Shown: piece after piece, positions 1-10,593 of the stretch
Position numbering within the stretch: position 1 is the first letter of the stretch
Layout of the letters: every line of letters begins with the position of its first letter
Assembly: GCA_016709575.1 (NCBI GenBank)
Contig: JADJMM010000002.1
Coordinates: 124,001-188,000, forward strand
Source of the DNA: Sphingobacteriaceae bacterium
GTDB taxonomy: Bacteria > Bacteroidota > Bacteroidia > B-17B0 > Aurantibacillaceae
Reading direction: 5' to 3'
DNA: 64,000 bases
The notes under the pieces: model-generated
Seen by the model: only the letters and a program-made list of their open reading frames with translations
Databases searched by the model: none
Told to the model about the DNA's origin: nothing
Made by a program: the position numbers and the translations under genes

Positions 1-276
1 TCCGGAGTATAAGTAAGGGGTTAATGGAATGGCTTTTCTGAAGCAATCTTTAATCTTCATTTTAGCATTACGTTTTTTATTTTTCTTCTGTTCCTGAGGT
101 GATTTTTGTGCTAAACACTTTTACCTTGTAAAAATAAGGAAGAACAATTCCCGCAGGTAAGCCTCATGCCCAAAACCACGGTAGCTCAAATGCGCAAGCC
201 CACGACTCTCCTCAAATTTCTTCTATCACTGACAGGAATCAAGCTCTGGATATTCATTTAACTTCAAACGTTTCTT

Positions 277-429
277 TTACAATTCAACACGTCCTGCATT
301 CAGAATTCCTTCGCTTAAAGAAATGATATTGTGATGAACGACGCTGGCTGGAATCTGTGCTGAGGGCGTAGCCTGTGCGGGGATCAGATTTTCTTGATTT
401 TTTGGTTCTTTTTCATCAAGGAAAAAGTG
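277..429 (-). other. degenerate coding-like stretch in the 5' gene-free region
   Basis: The first 586 bases hold no complete gene. On the minus strand an open stretch without a convincing start runs for about 50 codons and reads HFFLDEKEPKNQE followed by LIPAQATPSAQIPASVV, ending at a stop at 277-279. It is locally richer in G and C than its surroundings. From memory, similar short fragments recur between genes in many Bacteroidota, so this is more likely a dispersed repeat or decayed remnant than a gene. The rest of 1-586 shows no feature I can support. Confidence 0.3.
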
Positions 430-586
430 ACTGGAAATTAAATTGAAAGAAAAATTACTTTAAAGTAATCTGATTTCCAAGGCTGTTCCATTAGTTTCAA
501 ACAAAAGAACTTGGAACAGAACAAAACCCCAAATGGGTAAACTCCCCTTTAAAAAAGGGACAATCATTTTTTGTTAGAAAAAGCGG

Positions 587-1792
587 TTAACGTGCAATAA
601 CCAATCTCTTCCTCGCCACTTGCCCCGAAGAATTCCTCAACTCCAAAATATAAACTCCTTCTGAAAGATCAGAAACCTGCATCTGCGCTAACCCACTACG
701 AACTCCCAACTCTACACTCCGAACTAAGCGTGCGTTTACATCCACCACCCTCACCTCAATACTCTTCTCATAAAAATAATTTAAAGAAATATTTACTACA
801 TCTTTTGCGGGTTGGGGATAGAGAGCAATGCTGTTGGAGAATAAAGTGTTCTCGTTTATTGAGCTAGGACTTACATTTACATTAACGGTATCTGTTTTTA
901 TGTTGCCGCAAATGTTTTGGGTGACTACATAACTATAGGTGCCCGGACTTGTTGGCTTTACCCACAAACCTCCGCCACTGCCAACAGAAACTGTACCACT
1001 GCTCCACGTACACTCCAAACCTATCTCGGGCGGACGACCAATAAATGCACTATCTCCTAAAAAAATATTTTTATCAGGACCGGCGGATGCAGAAAGATTG
1101 AAATCGATTACACTAACATCATCAATAAAATAAAAATTTAAATCCGTAGTTTGAGATCCATTAGATACAGTTTTTGTCGTCGCTGCATCGGATAAAAAAT
1201 TACCGAGTGTTAAATAGCTTTCGTTTCCTGAAGCTGTGAAAGTTCCGCTAACTTCAATCCAGTTTAAAGTATCTCCAATGGTATTTCCCAAAGGATTTTT
1301 AACTTGAGGCAAGATAAGTCAAATGAATACCGCAATATTTAATAGTATCCAAATGGCTGCATCGTCAAAATACATTCTAAAGCATCATTGCCATAAGGTG
1401 AAGATTATTAATATTGACATACATTTTGCACAATAGGCTTTCCCAGCAATCAATGTTTTTTAGCCTCTACTTGGGTATTGAGTATAAATAGATGAAACAC
1501 ATTGGCGGTGCAACATTATTGTGTTGTAATCATCAAAGCCTTGCCTGTTCTTGGGAATTGCAACGTATTGAAACTTGAAGGGATAATTCCAATAAAGAAC
1601 AATTGATTAAACAACTTTACACCAATTGCTAATTTAACTGAATCAATACTTGTCCAATTTAGCCCTCATTATGAACACTGGATAAGTACAAGAAATAGTG
1701 TCTTCAAAAGAAGGATTTCCAACAAAATTTACTTGCGCTCGAAAAGAAAAACCAACCGAAACTAAAAGAAATATAAAAAGTAATTTTCTCAT
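587..1792 (-). pseudogene. T9SS type A sorting-domain protein, multiply frame-disrupted
   Basis: The N-terminus starts at an ATG at 1792 and reads as a signal peptide (MRKLLFIFLLVSVGFSFRAQ) followed by VNFVGNPSFEDT, the usual start of the mature part in this class. The C-terminal 241 residues (587-1312) carry a PKD-like segment and a typical sorting tail: YPQPAKDVVNISL, then LSEGVYILELRNSSGQ and the end KRLVIAR. Between about 1313 and 1680 the frame is lost several times, although pieces such as SSPYGNDALE remain readable. The product would be exported by T9SS to the cell surface; its function is unknown. The damage is denser here than in neighbouring genes, so true decay is possible as well as sequencing error. 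Confidence 0.6.
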
Positions 1793-1796
1793 TAAT

Positions 1797-1823
1797 AAAA
1801 AAGGAGAGCGTTTTGCTCTCCTT
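1797..1823 (-). terminator. rho-independent terminator of the CAP/OmpA-like gene
   Basis: On the minus strand a 9-bp perfect stem (AAGGAGAGC / GCTCTCCTT, at 1801-1809 and 1815-1823) with a short loop is followed by a T-run. It lies 14 bases past the stop of the gene ending at 1837. Confidence 0.8.
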
Positions 1824-1836
1824 TAAAGTTAAGGAT

Positions 1837-4220
1837 TTATTTCTTACATCCCGAATCGAAGAATTCCTTCTTAATAACAGGGTTATCCATTACCTGGAAA
1901 CTCATAAATGGTTCGCCGAATAATTTGCAGTAGCGGTCGTTGTTGCGTTTGTGTGCAATACTTAAGGCTCTTGCAAAATTCCTTGAATAAAATTTCTCCG
2001 GCATATGAGAAGCAATACTAATGTAAGCGAAAATTAAATTCTCTTCTGCTTTTTCAGTTACAAATGGTTCTAATAAAGTTGCTGCGTATTTAAAATCTTT
2101 AGCTCTCGAGAACACAAATGCTAATTTCAAAGCATTTTGCCATGTGGCATCTTTTAAGTCGTAGAAACTTTTGATGCGGGTGATACACGCTTCAATTGCT
2201 AATTGAGATTCAGGTGTGTCTAAAGTATCTAGCACTTCCATAATTTTAAATTGCCATTCAATGTTTAAACCATCTAACAAACGTTTTTCAATTTTTGTTT
2301 TGGTGTACATCTCATCAATTTGCTGTTGCATTTTCGCTTGTGCATCTGCGCTTGCTGTAGCGGTATCCAAACGAATTGCACAATACAATTTGTTGTATTT
2401 TAAAATTTCGTTATCAGGCGCTAAAGCATATAATTTCTCAATTTCTTCCTGATCGTCATCATCCACATTGTTTCCATTTTGTAAGAAACGGTAGTGAACT
2501 TTGTTGTTTCTTAGATTAACAGAGTTTGGTCCTTCAGGAATTTCTAAACTATCAATAGCTCCAGAAGAATATTTTTTCTCCATTACTTTTTTGTAAGTGT
2601 ACTCCATGATTTTAAAAGCTTGCTTTTCTTTATTCGCTTTTAAAGCGCGACCGAAACTTACATTAGTGAATTTTTGTTCTTTACCTCCACTAATATCATA
2701 AGTGATATCCATAATCACCTGGGCAAAACGCTCCTTAGATAAAACCGGCTCTAATTCTTCCTGTAATTTTTTATCGCCGTTAATTTTTTTGATAGCAGCT
2801 TTTTACCCATGGTAGTTAAATCAGCGTGTGCTCCATCATCGTTTTCCAACATAAATAAATCCCAGCTATCGCGTGTTTCAATGTTTGGTTGAATTTTTAA
2901 AGCTTGACGTCCTTGTAAAACTTTCGCTACACTTTCAGCACGTTTGCGTTGTAATTTTGCGTTCGCCACTGAATCTCCTTCAATAGAAGAGTAAGCGTAA
3001 ATGTAAAGTCCTTCAATGATAAAATCAGGCTCGTTCAACGCATTAATTAAAGGTTGAATATCTTCATTCTTAAATTCAAATTTATTTTTCGCGAATGGAA
3101 TAGTGAAGTTGATGATAGAACTTTCCGAACGTGGTTCAAATGCAGGTTTTAATCCTTTTGATTCCGGCGCAGGAAGAATTCCAATTGGCGTGCTGCTTTC
3201 TTGCTCACCACTTTCTAAATAAGTTCTTGTAACGGTACGACAAATTTTTCCGTCTTGCACAACCACTAAGTTGATTTCGTAGGTCCCGCCAATTTTCGGC
3301 TCGAACTTAGCCATTTCTACTTCAATCTTATTATTACGGACTTTCTTTTTCGCTTTAGGATCCGGTTTAATTAAATTTTTCTTGAAGAATTTATCCTTGT
3401 AAACCACTTTACTCATGATTCCTTTATTGTAAAGGTTATTATCCATGATGTTGTAATTCGGATTATCGTACTGTGCTCTTTGTACAATGTCGATAGCGAA
3501 ACCATCTTTTGGTTTTTTCAATAATTTCTTCAACTCTTTCATGTTGCTGTATTTTAAATACACTTTTCCGTTAGCAACATAAATCCCCTTGTGCAGGTTC
3601 TCGTAATTCTTAAACTTATCGCAATTCTTGCAGCCTTTTAAATCAGGCGCTTTCATTTTTTTAGACTTGGTATTGAACGGAACCGCTAATTCTTTTTTCA
3701 TTTTAGCACCATCATTCATAATATCATAACCGCCAAAAACAGCAGAAGCATAAACCTTCTTACCATCTGAGCTCATGATATAACTAATACCCACAAAAAC
3801 ATATTTTGGATTTAAGAGAACAGGAACATCCTTTTTGTTATTTTCCCAACGGGTGTAAATTACTTTTGCCACATCGTCAGTACTATAATTCTCACGACCT
3901 TTACTTACGGGCGCACTCATTAAACATTCTTCGCCTTTAGAAGTTGCGCCAACTTTCTTTAAATTCTTTTTGGTTTTAGCAGCATCTACTTTTGCTTGTC
4001 CGCCATCATCATAAGAACCCGCGCTTATGGAAGCAGCATTCGTTAACATCTCGTTAAACTCAAGGGTATCTAAACCTTTGCTTTTACGGAACTTATTTAT
4101 TTCAACCAATAAGGTTTGAGGGAGTTTGTTGAATGTGTCTTCGCTTTTGTTTTTATCTTTTTGAGCAGTTAAACTCAACACAAAAAACGAACATAGAACT
4201 AATGAAAAATACTTCTTCAT
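1837..4220 (-). CDS. exported CAP-domain protein with OmpA-like region (one frameshift)
   Basis: Residues 1-20 form a signal peptide ending in TAQ. Next comes a CAP/SCP-like domain (about residues 30-165) whose signature helix reads EMLTNAASISAG, so the family's usual His is not visible. Further on are a KGCKNC pair and an OmpA-like segment (IIEGLYIYAYSSIEGDS, then LQRKRAESVAKVL), followed by an alpha-helical C-terminal region of about 300 residues. The gene is broken at 2800-2804: a T5 run must be T6 (plus strand) for KKAAIKKINGDKKLQEELEP to read through. A whole product of about 795 residues is expected, in the periplasm or bound to the outer membrane. Function is unknown. It is the last gene of the leucine dehydrogenase-nusB run and is followed by a terminator. 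Confidence 0.7.
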
Positions 4221-4350
4221 AATGCGGGATAGGTTTAATACTTAGGAGATAATATTAAAAAAAATAACTCGGGAGACAAAGGAGCTCTTTTAACAATGTA
4301 TTAACAACTACGAATACGAATTGGTACGTATATACGAATCTAGATGCTCA

Positions 4351-4381
4351 AAAATCTGCGATTATCTGCGAAATCTGCAGG
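4351..4381. repeat. dispersed ATCTGCG-type repeat, half copy
   Basis: This sits in the roughly 200-base gap between the CAP gene and nusB. It contains ATCTGCG, TATCTGCGAAATCTGC and GG, almost identical to one arm of the long hairpin at 11445-11514. It looks like a truncated member of a dispersed intergenic repeat family. Confidence 0.6.
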
Positions 4382-4421
4382 AAATACTGCTCGAAGGCAG
4401 CGATTTATGCTTTGAAGTAAG

Positions 4422-5357
4422 CTATTCTTGCAGACCGCGGCCTGCTTTTTCAATTTTCCCTTCGGTTTTAAGCTGGAGGATTATCTTATCTAACACTCCG
4501 TTAACGAAGGTTTTACTGTTAGGGGTGCTATATTCTTTAGAAATATCAATGTATTCATTTAAAGATACCTTAACGGGAATGTTTTTTAAATGAAGGATTT
4601 CAGCAATCGCCATTTTCATTAATAGCATGTCCATATTGGCAATACGATCCAGTTCCCAGTTTTTGGTGTGGGCTTGAATTAATTCTTCGTATTGCGCTTT
4701 GTACTGAATTGTTTTTCTAAATAAAGTAGAGACAAATAATTCATCATCCTCTTCGTCTTTCAACAATGGCATTAATTTAAATTTACCATCAAAAGTTTCG
4801 AAAGTACGGATGGCTGAATTGAATGCTAAAAATGTATCGTCAGCGAAATGGATATTTTGTTCTTCAAACACATCATTTAGCACATCGTGCTCATCGAAAT
4901 GATTGACAATAATATTGATTAAAAGATTTCGATCTTCTTTAATACCGGATTCGGTTGAAGCCATGTAAGTTTTGTAATCTTCACTCACAATAATTTCATT
5001 GTATAATTTACGAACCACATCCTGATTATCTATCCAGGATATTTTTTGTCGCTCGATTTCGTTTTTTTAATTCCTTGCTGTCAGATAACGAAATCAATAA
5101 ACTGTTATTAATGAATTTTAAATTTGGATTTAAATCCGATTCTGTAGGAAGACGTTTGTTTTTATGTTCATCAATCACCAAATGTGCATTGTGATGCAAA
5201 TCGGTAAACAAAGCTAAAACAGAAATGTAGAGGTGGTAAACTTTATCGAGACTTTTAAAAAGTTCTTTTTCAAACAATGCAATATCGGCGTTTTCATGCT
5301 GAAAAAAGAATACAGCATTTGCATGACTTTAATACGGAGGAATCGGCGATTTAGCAT
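4422..5357 (-). CDS. nusB: transcription antitermination factor NusB (two frameshifts)
   Basis: NusB is the RNA-binding subunit of the antitermination complex acting on rRNA operons. The C-terminal domain is clear: IANMDMLLMKMAIAEI, then VSLNEYIDISKEYSTPNSKTF and FVNGVLDKI. The N-terminus MLNRRFLRIKVMQMLYSFF matches the longer (about 310-residue) Bacteroidota form, so I place the start at the ATG at 5357. Two one-base deletions split it: an A6 run at 5302-5307 should be A7 and a T7 run at 5062-5068 should be T8 (plus strand). With both restored the protein reads continuously. Leucine dehydrogenase lies upstream on the same strand, 60 bases away. Confidence 0.9.
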
Positions 5358-5417
5358 AAAGAACGTTTACGGTTAAAAGTTTCGGGTGTAAAGTTAAAGG
5401 TTTTATTATGGTTTATA

Positions 5418-6521
5418 CTATAACACAGCATTAATTTTTGCAATCGCTTCAATGCGCTTCTCAGCAAGGCGATTTGCAGCCATATAAGTTGGAATTTTCT
5501 CAGCTTTTGCCATCTGAATAATGTTCCAGGTTGTATCGTAAATTTTTTCGGCGTGTGCTAAAGCACGTTCGCGGTTATAACCTTCCAATTCGTAGAAAAC
5601 ATTGATAATACCACCGGCGTTCACCACAAAATCAGGAGCATAAAGCATTCCTTTTGTCATAACCATTTCACCGTGTTTTTTCTCTTCAGCTAACTGATTA
5701 TTAGCAGCACCGCAAATAACTTTACATTTTAAACGACCTAAAGTATCATCATTTAAAGTTGCGCCTAAAGCACAAGGAGCATAAATATCAATATCTAAAT
5801 CAAACATTTTATCAGCCGAAACAAATTCAGCTTTGTGTTTATCGACTGCTATTTTAACGCGCTCTTCTGTAATATCGTAAACATAAACCTTAGCACCTTC
5901 TTTAGTTAAGTGTTCAACTAAATGCATTCCCACATTACCAATTCCTTGCACTAAAACTTTCTTACCTGATAAACTATCAGTACCAAAAGCTTCTTTTGCA
6001 CTTGCTTTCATACTTACATAAACACCATAAGCAGTAACGGGAGAAGGATCTCCGCTTCCACCCATATTTTCAGGTAAACCACTTACATATTTAGTTTCCA
6101 TGTTTATGATTTCCATATCGCGACTGCTCATTGCTACATCTTCAGCAGTAATATATTTTCCACCTAAACTATCTACGAATTTACCGAAACGACGAAGTAA
6201 GGCTTCTGATTTTAATTTTTTTGCGTCGCCAATAATTACAGCTTTTCCGCCACCTAAATTTAATCCCGCAACAGAAGATTTGTAAGTCATACCACGTGAT
6301 AAACGCAACACATCCGTCAACGCTTCCATTTCATTATTATAATTCCACATACGGGTTCCGCCTAATGATGGACCTAATACAGTATTATGAATAGCGATAA
6401 TTGCTTTTAATCCTGTTGAGTTATCATTACAGAAAACAATCTGTTCGTGATTGTTAAGCATCATTTGCGCAATAACCGGGTTTTGCGCTAGGTTGGTGTC
6501 TTTAATATCTTTTACTTCCAT
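5418..6521 (-). CDS. leucine dehydrogenase (Glu/Leu/Phe/Val dehydrogenase family)
   Basis: This 367-residue protein has the usual length for NAD-dependent leucine/branched-chain amino acid dehydrogenase, which oxidatively deaminates Leu, Ile and Val to 2-oxo acids in the cytoplasm. The substrate-binding domain shows SLGGTRMWNY and the two catalytic lysines in TYKSSVAGLNLGGGKAV (K81 and K93). The Rossmann NAD site is VLVQGIGNVGMHL near residue 190. The gene is intact and is followed by nusB, a common Bacteroidota neighbourhood. Discrimination from phenylalanine or valine dehydrogenase rests on overall similarity, so the exact substrate is inferred. Confidence 0.9.
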   Translation of the reverse strand: MEVKDIKDTNLAQNPVIAQMMLNNHEQIVFCNDNSTGLKAIIAIHNTVLGPSLGGTRMWNYNNEMEALTDVLRLSRGMTYKSSVAGLNLGGGKAVIIGDAKKLKSEALLRRFGKFVDSLGGKYITAEDVAMSSRDMEIINMETKYVSGLPENMGGSGDPSPVTAYGVYVSMKASAKEAFGTDSLSGKKVLVQGIGNVGMHLVEHLTKEGAKVYVYDITEERVKIAVDKHKAEFVSADKMFDLDIDIYAPCALGATLNDDTLGRLKCKVICGAANNQLAEEKKHGEMVMTKGMLYAPDFVVNAGGIINVFYELEGYNRERALAHAEKIYDTTWNIIQMAKAEKIPTYMAANRLAEKRIEAIAKINAVL

Positions 6522-6618
6522 AATGAAGAATTGAGCAACAAATTTAGCTTTATTTTTAACCTACGAAAAAAATAATTGGGCGAGAAAAACGGGGGTTTAT
6601 CTAAATAATCCGAAATCT

Positions 6619-7478
6619 TTAAAAAAGGAAAATATCCAAACAAACAAACAGACAAAAACCACACTGGCGATGCCGTTACTGGTTCCAAAAGCAAGGTTCA
6701 CACGGCTTAAATCGTTAGGTTTTACTGATAAGGTGCTGATAGATTAAAAGTCCAATAAAAACAACAGCTCCCCAATATAAAGCCAAGAAAAAGCCCCGTA
6801 AAAAAAGGCGAAAACAACAATAGAGGCTGCAATTAAATGCATGAATTCTGATAACCTTAAGGCATTCGCCTTTCCCATTAAAACAGGAATAGATTTTAAA
6901 CCTTCGCTCCTGTCAAAATCTTCATCCTGTAAAGCAAAAATGATATCGAAACCTCCAACCCAAAAGAAAACCACAATTGAAAAAAGGATTGGTAAAATAT
7001 CGAAGCGTTCAGTTAAAGCTAAGTAGGCTCCGATAGGTGCCAAACTCAATCCCAATCCTAAAATTAAATGGCATAACGGAGTAAATCGTTTTGTGAAACT
7101 GTATCCTAATATCACCATCAAGGCAACGGGCGACAAATAAAAACACAATTTGTTAATGAAGTAAACACATATCATAAATAAAGCTGCGCTAACAACGGTA
7201 AAAACCGCAGCTGAAGTTGGTTTTATTTGTCCGGCAGGAATTTCCCTTATTGCTGTGCGAGGATTTTTTGCATCAAAACTTCTATCGATATAACGATTAA
7301 AAGCCATGGCCGCGCTTCTTGCAAAAACCATGCAGCCAATTACTAAAATTAATTTCTCCCAGCTAAAAACGGCTTTGCCTGAATGAATAGCCAATGAAAA
7401 TCCAATGATGGCGAAGGGTAATGCAAAAACAGTGTGACTGAATTTAATGAGTGATAAATATTTTTTTACAGCATTCAA
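6619..7478 (-). CDS. UbiA-family prenyltransferase, MqnP-like (two frameshifts)
   Basis: This is a multi-pass membrane enzyme that transfers a polyprenyl chain to an aromatic acceptor. Both metal-binding motifs are present: NRYIDRSFDAKNPRTA and DIIFALQDEDFDRSEG. Bacteroidota make menaquinone, so the likely role is in menaquinone synthesis (4-hydroxybenzoate- or futalosine-type acceptor); that is inference. The frame breaks twice near the 3' end. A base is missing at 6785-6786 (SLALYWGAVVFIGLL is then restored) and one is extra near 6733 (KPNDLSRVNLAFGTSNGIA follows). The true stop is at 6619-6621. Its start abuts the upstream small membrane gene, so the two are probably cotranscribed. Confidence 0.85.
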
Positions 7479-7742
7479 TTATCTGCGGAAAATCATAATC
7501 ATTAAAAATATTACCGGAAGAGAACTTAAAATCATAGCCGCATAACCTAAAGGATATTTTTTACCCGAGAATTCGTGTTTTGCATCTAAAAAAACATTTA
7601 CGCCCGATAAAATAAATCCAAGAACAGAAAATAATAATCCAAAAGGAAGTGTACGGAAACTAATTAAACAACAGGCCGCAAGTATACCGAACACCAATGA
7701 AACAATGCCCGAAATTTTATATACTTTAAAAAGACTCATCAC
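7479..7742 (-). CDS. small membrane protein of unknown function
   Basis: The 87-residue protein has three hydrophobic segments (about residues 9-28, 33-52 and 66-85), separated by a short charged stretch DAKHEFSGKKYP, and ends in MIMIFRR. It overlaps the upstream helicase gene by 4 bases and is directly followed by the prenyltransferase gene, so it sits in the middle of a tight operon. I do not recognise the family and see no catalytic motif. Confidence 0.7.
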   Translation of the reverse strand: MMSLFKVYKISGIVSLVFGILAACCLISFRTLPFGLLFSVLGFILSGVNVFLDAKHEFSGKKYPLGYAAMILSSLPVIFLMIMIFRR

Positions 7743-9250
7743 TCAGCAAAGAAATTCATTACACGTCTGCGTAATTTGCTGGCGTAAGATTGAAATAACC
7801 AATCCGTATAATTATTGGTAGCGTTTATGCATTTACCAAATTGCTTCACGCGGTATTTCATTTCTTCAGTGAGTAAATTATAAAGCTCAATGGCTTCATC
7901 GTAATCTGATGCATTATCTTTTATACGACCAAAATGATCTTCTAAAGATTCATCAACCACCACTTGCGGTTTTAAACCACGGCGTAAACATGCTAAATAA
8001 TGATCGCGTACAATAAATGCTTCCTGAGAAGAGTTTAAGAAACGTTCCTTAATTTCAGGAGGCATTTCGTAATCGTTCTCTAATTCGTAATCCCACTCAT
8101 CTTTATAACGATGCTCTAAATATAAATGTGGTGCTACAAAAACGTGTTTCCAATCAATTGGATATTGCCATAAATTAAAACGGCGTGAATTATTTCCTAA
8201 ATCAAGAATCTTAAATTGCTTTTTGGTTGGTAAAACACGACTACCACGACCAATCATTTGATGATAAAGCGTTAATGATTTGGTTGCGCGGTTTAACATG
8301 ATGGTTTCCACTTCGGGCTCATCGAAACCAGTAGTTAAAATACTTACTGAAGATAAAACACCATTTTTTGTATTACGGAACCACTCTAAAGTTTCAGCGC
8401 GTTCTCTATCGCTGAACGTACTATCTAAATGTTTTACAGGATAACCTTTTTTCTTAAAGGTTTCGTAAACCGCGCGGCTCGTTAAAATACCGGCGTTGAA
8501 AATTAATGTCTTAGTTCCTTTTGCTACTTCTTCGTAAGCTTCAATTAACTTACTCTGCATCATAGCTTGCGTATATAATGTTTCGTGAGAACCAACTGTA
8601 AATTCACCAGTAGTACCAATACGAAGTGAACTTAAATTCACATCGTAAGAATAGGTAACACCTTCACATAAATAACCTTGTTCAATTAAATTCGGAATGC
8701 TTTGTCCAACAATTAAATCGCTATACGTTTGATATAAGGGTAATTTTTTATTGCTGCTTAATGGTGTTGCTGTAACACCTAAAATATTTATGTCTTGGAA
8801 GTAATGGAAAATTTTACGGAATGAATTATTATGCGCCTCATCCACAATCACTAATCCAATATCTTCTAAAAACTGATCATTTTCTTGTAAACGATTATTC
8901 AAAGTTTCAACCAAAGCTGTAAAACAACCATACTCACTTTGAGCGGGAAGATCTTTTACTTCAGAATTAATCACTTTGTTTCTAATTCCTAATTCTGCTA
9001 AAACATCCGAAGTTTGTTTACTTAACTCGATACGATGTGTAAGAATTAAAACTTTACGTTTGTATTTTGTGATATAACGACGCGCTATTTCAGAGAAAAT
9101 GATGGTTTTACCACCACCTGTTGGTAATTGAAATAACAAGTTTGCGTTTGGGGGAAGATCCTCTAAGCGCTTAAAAATATTCTCTACAGCTTCGGCCTGG
9201 TAAGGGTATAACTGTCTTGGTTCTCGTACAACTAATTGTTCTTCGCTCAT
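7739..9250 (-). CDS. DEAD/DEAH-box superfamily 2 helicase (RadD/type III Res-like)
   Basis: This 503-residue ATP-dependent nucleic-acid helicase has motif I LPTGGGKT (residues 42-49), motif II DEAH (137-140), motif III VTATP (159-163) and motif VI QMIGRGSR (331-338). A Q-motif-like start LYPYQAEAVENI precedes them. The C-terminal 140 residues are helical and charged with no recognised nuclease motif, so it resembles stand-alone RadD-type helicases more than a restriction subunit. It is the first gene of a three-gene minus-strand operon and is divergent from the aminotransferase gene across 131 bases. A DNA repair role is inferred from family only. Confidence 0.85.
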   Translation of the reverse strand: MSEEQLVVREPRQLYPYQAEAVENIFKRLEDLPPNANLLFQLPTGGGKTIIFSEIARRYITKYKRKVLILTHRIELSKQTSDVLAELGIRNKVINSEVKDLPAQSEYGCFTALVETLNNRLQENDQFLEDIGLVIVDEAHNNSFRKIFHYFQDINILGVTATPLSSNKKLPLYQTYSDLIVGQSIPNLIEQGYLCEGVTYSYDVNLSSLRIGTTGEFTVGSHETLYTQAMMQSKLIEAYEEVAKGTKTLIFNAGILTSRAVYETFKKKGYPVKHLDSTFSDRERAETLEWFRNTKNGVLSSVSILTTGFDEPEVETIMLNRATKSLTLYHQMIGRGSRVLPTKKQFKILDLGNNSRRFNLWQYPIDWKHVFVAPHLYLEHRYKDEWDYELENDYEMPPEIKERFLNSSQEAFIVRDHYLACLRRGLKPQVVVDESLEDHFGRIKDNASDYDEAIELYNLLTEEMKYRVKQFGKCINATNNYTDWLFQSYASKLRRRVMNFFAE

Positions 9251-9381
9251 AAAAAATTAACCGTCAAATATAAGCTTTTCTTAGCCCTCCCCCATTATTT
9301 CTATCAACATTTAATTAAAATTGGCTATAAAAAGCTACCATTTAAAATGCGTATATTTACTGTTTTTTTAACATCATTTTT

Positions 9382-10581
9382 ATGCCTAAAGTTTCCAATA
9401 AAGCCGTTGAAATGCCGGCTTCTCCCATTCGTAAATTAGTTCCGTTTGCTGAAGCCGCTAAAAAAAGAGGCGTAAAAATTTATCACTTAAATATCGGTCA
9501 ACCCGATATTGCAACACCTGATTCTTTTTTGAATGCAGTTAAGAATGCGCCTGTTAAAGTGTTGGAGTACAGTCATAGTGCAGGAAATGAAAGCTATCGC
9601 AAAAAATTAAGCACGTATTATAAATCGTATAACATTAATGTTGATTATACCGATATGATTATCACTTGCGGTGGTTCTGAAGCGATTGCTATTGCCATGC
9701 AAACTTGTTTTAATCCCGGTGACGAAATAATTATTCCTGAACCGTTTTATGCTAACTATAATGGTTTCTCGAAATCAGCAGACATAATTGTAAAACCAAT
9801 TGCGAGTTCAATTGAAAGTGGTTTTGCCTTACCTCCTATTTCTGAATTTGAAAAATTAATTACACCAAAAACAAAAGGGATTATGATTTGTAATCCCGGT
9901 AATCCAACAGGTTATTTATACACCAAAGCAGAATTAGAAGCGTTGCGAGACTTAGTAAAAAAATACGATTTGTTTTTATTGAGTGATGAAGTGTATCGCG
10001 AATTTTGTTACGATGGAAAAGAATATGTTTCGGTAATGCATTTAAGTGGTATCGAAAACAATGTTATTTTATTAGATTCTATTTCGAAACGTTACAGTGC
10101 ATGTGGCGCACGTATCGGTGCTTTAATTAGCAAGAATAAAGAAGTAATGGCTTCTGCTCTTAAATTTGCACAGGCGCGTTTAAGTCCGCCTTCATACGGA
10201 CAAATAGGTGCAGAAGGCGCATTAGATACACCACAATCTTATTTTGATGGCGTGAAGAAAGAATACATTGCCCGTCGTGATTTTGTTATTGATGCTTTAA
10301 ATAAAATTCCAGGCGTGTTTTGTCCGAAACCAAGTGGTGCATTTTATTGCATTGCCCGTTTACCAATTGATAACGCCGACAAATTTTGTCAGTGGTTATT
10401 AGAAGAGTTCGAACACAATAAACAAACAGTAATGTTAGCACCGGCAACTGGATTTTATTCAACTCCGGGTTCAGGTATAAATGAAGTGCGTATTGCGTAT
10501 GTTTTAAATTTAGAAGATTTAAATAACGCGATGATCTGTTTGAAAGAGGCACTGACAAAATATCCTGGGAAAACTAAATAA
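9382..10581 (+). CDS. PLP-dependent class I/II aminotransferase (aspartate aminotransferase type)
   Basis: This cytoplasmic fold-type I transaminase has 399 residues. The PLP lysine is K236 in LDSISKRYSACGARIG; the cofactor contacts NPGNPTG (171-177) and SDEVY (201-205) are present. The N-terminus SNKAVEMPASPIRKLVPFA and NIGQPDI are typical of Bacteroidota aspartate-type aminotransferases. The ATG at 9382 keeps that conserved start. The gene is intact and stands alone, divergent from the helicase operon. The amino donor is probably aspartate or another common amino acid; specificity cannot be read from sequence. Confidence 0.9.
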   Translation: MPKVSNKAVEMPASPIRKLVPFAEAAKKRGVKIYHLNIGQPDIATPDSFLNAVKNAPVKVLEYSHSAGNESYRKKLSTYYKSYNINVDYTDMIITCGGSEAIAIAMQTCFNPGDEIIIPEPFYANYNGFSKSADIIVKPIASSIESGFALPPISEFEKLITPKTKGIMICNPGNPTGYLYTKAELEALRDLVKKYDLFLLSDEVYREFCYDGKEYVSVMHLSGIENNVILLDSISKRYSACGARIGALISKNKEVMASALKFAQARLSPPSYGQIGAEGALDTPQSYFDGVKKEYIARRDFVIDALNKIPGVFCPKPSGAFYCIARLPIDNADKFCQWLLEEFEHNKQTVMLAPATGFYSTPGSGINEVRIAYVLNLEDLNNAMICLKEALTKYPGKTK

Positions 10582-10593
10582 GACGCGTATTTC

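Noticed and set aside
6512..6694. Separate 60-residue minus-strand gene after the prenyltransferase
   Set aside because: Another frame here gives KPNDLSRVNLAFGTSNGIASV, the conserved end of the prenyltransferase, so this one is a shadow.
7739..9250. Restriction-modification or defence island around the helicase
   Set aside because: No methylase, nuclease or specificity subunit nearby; the neighbours are a small membrane protein and a prenyltransferase.
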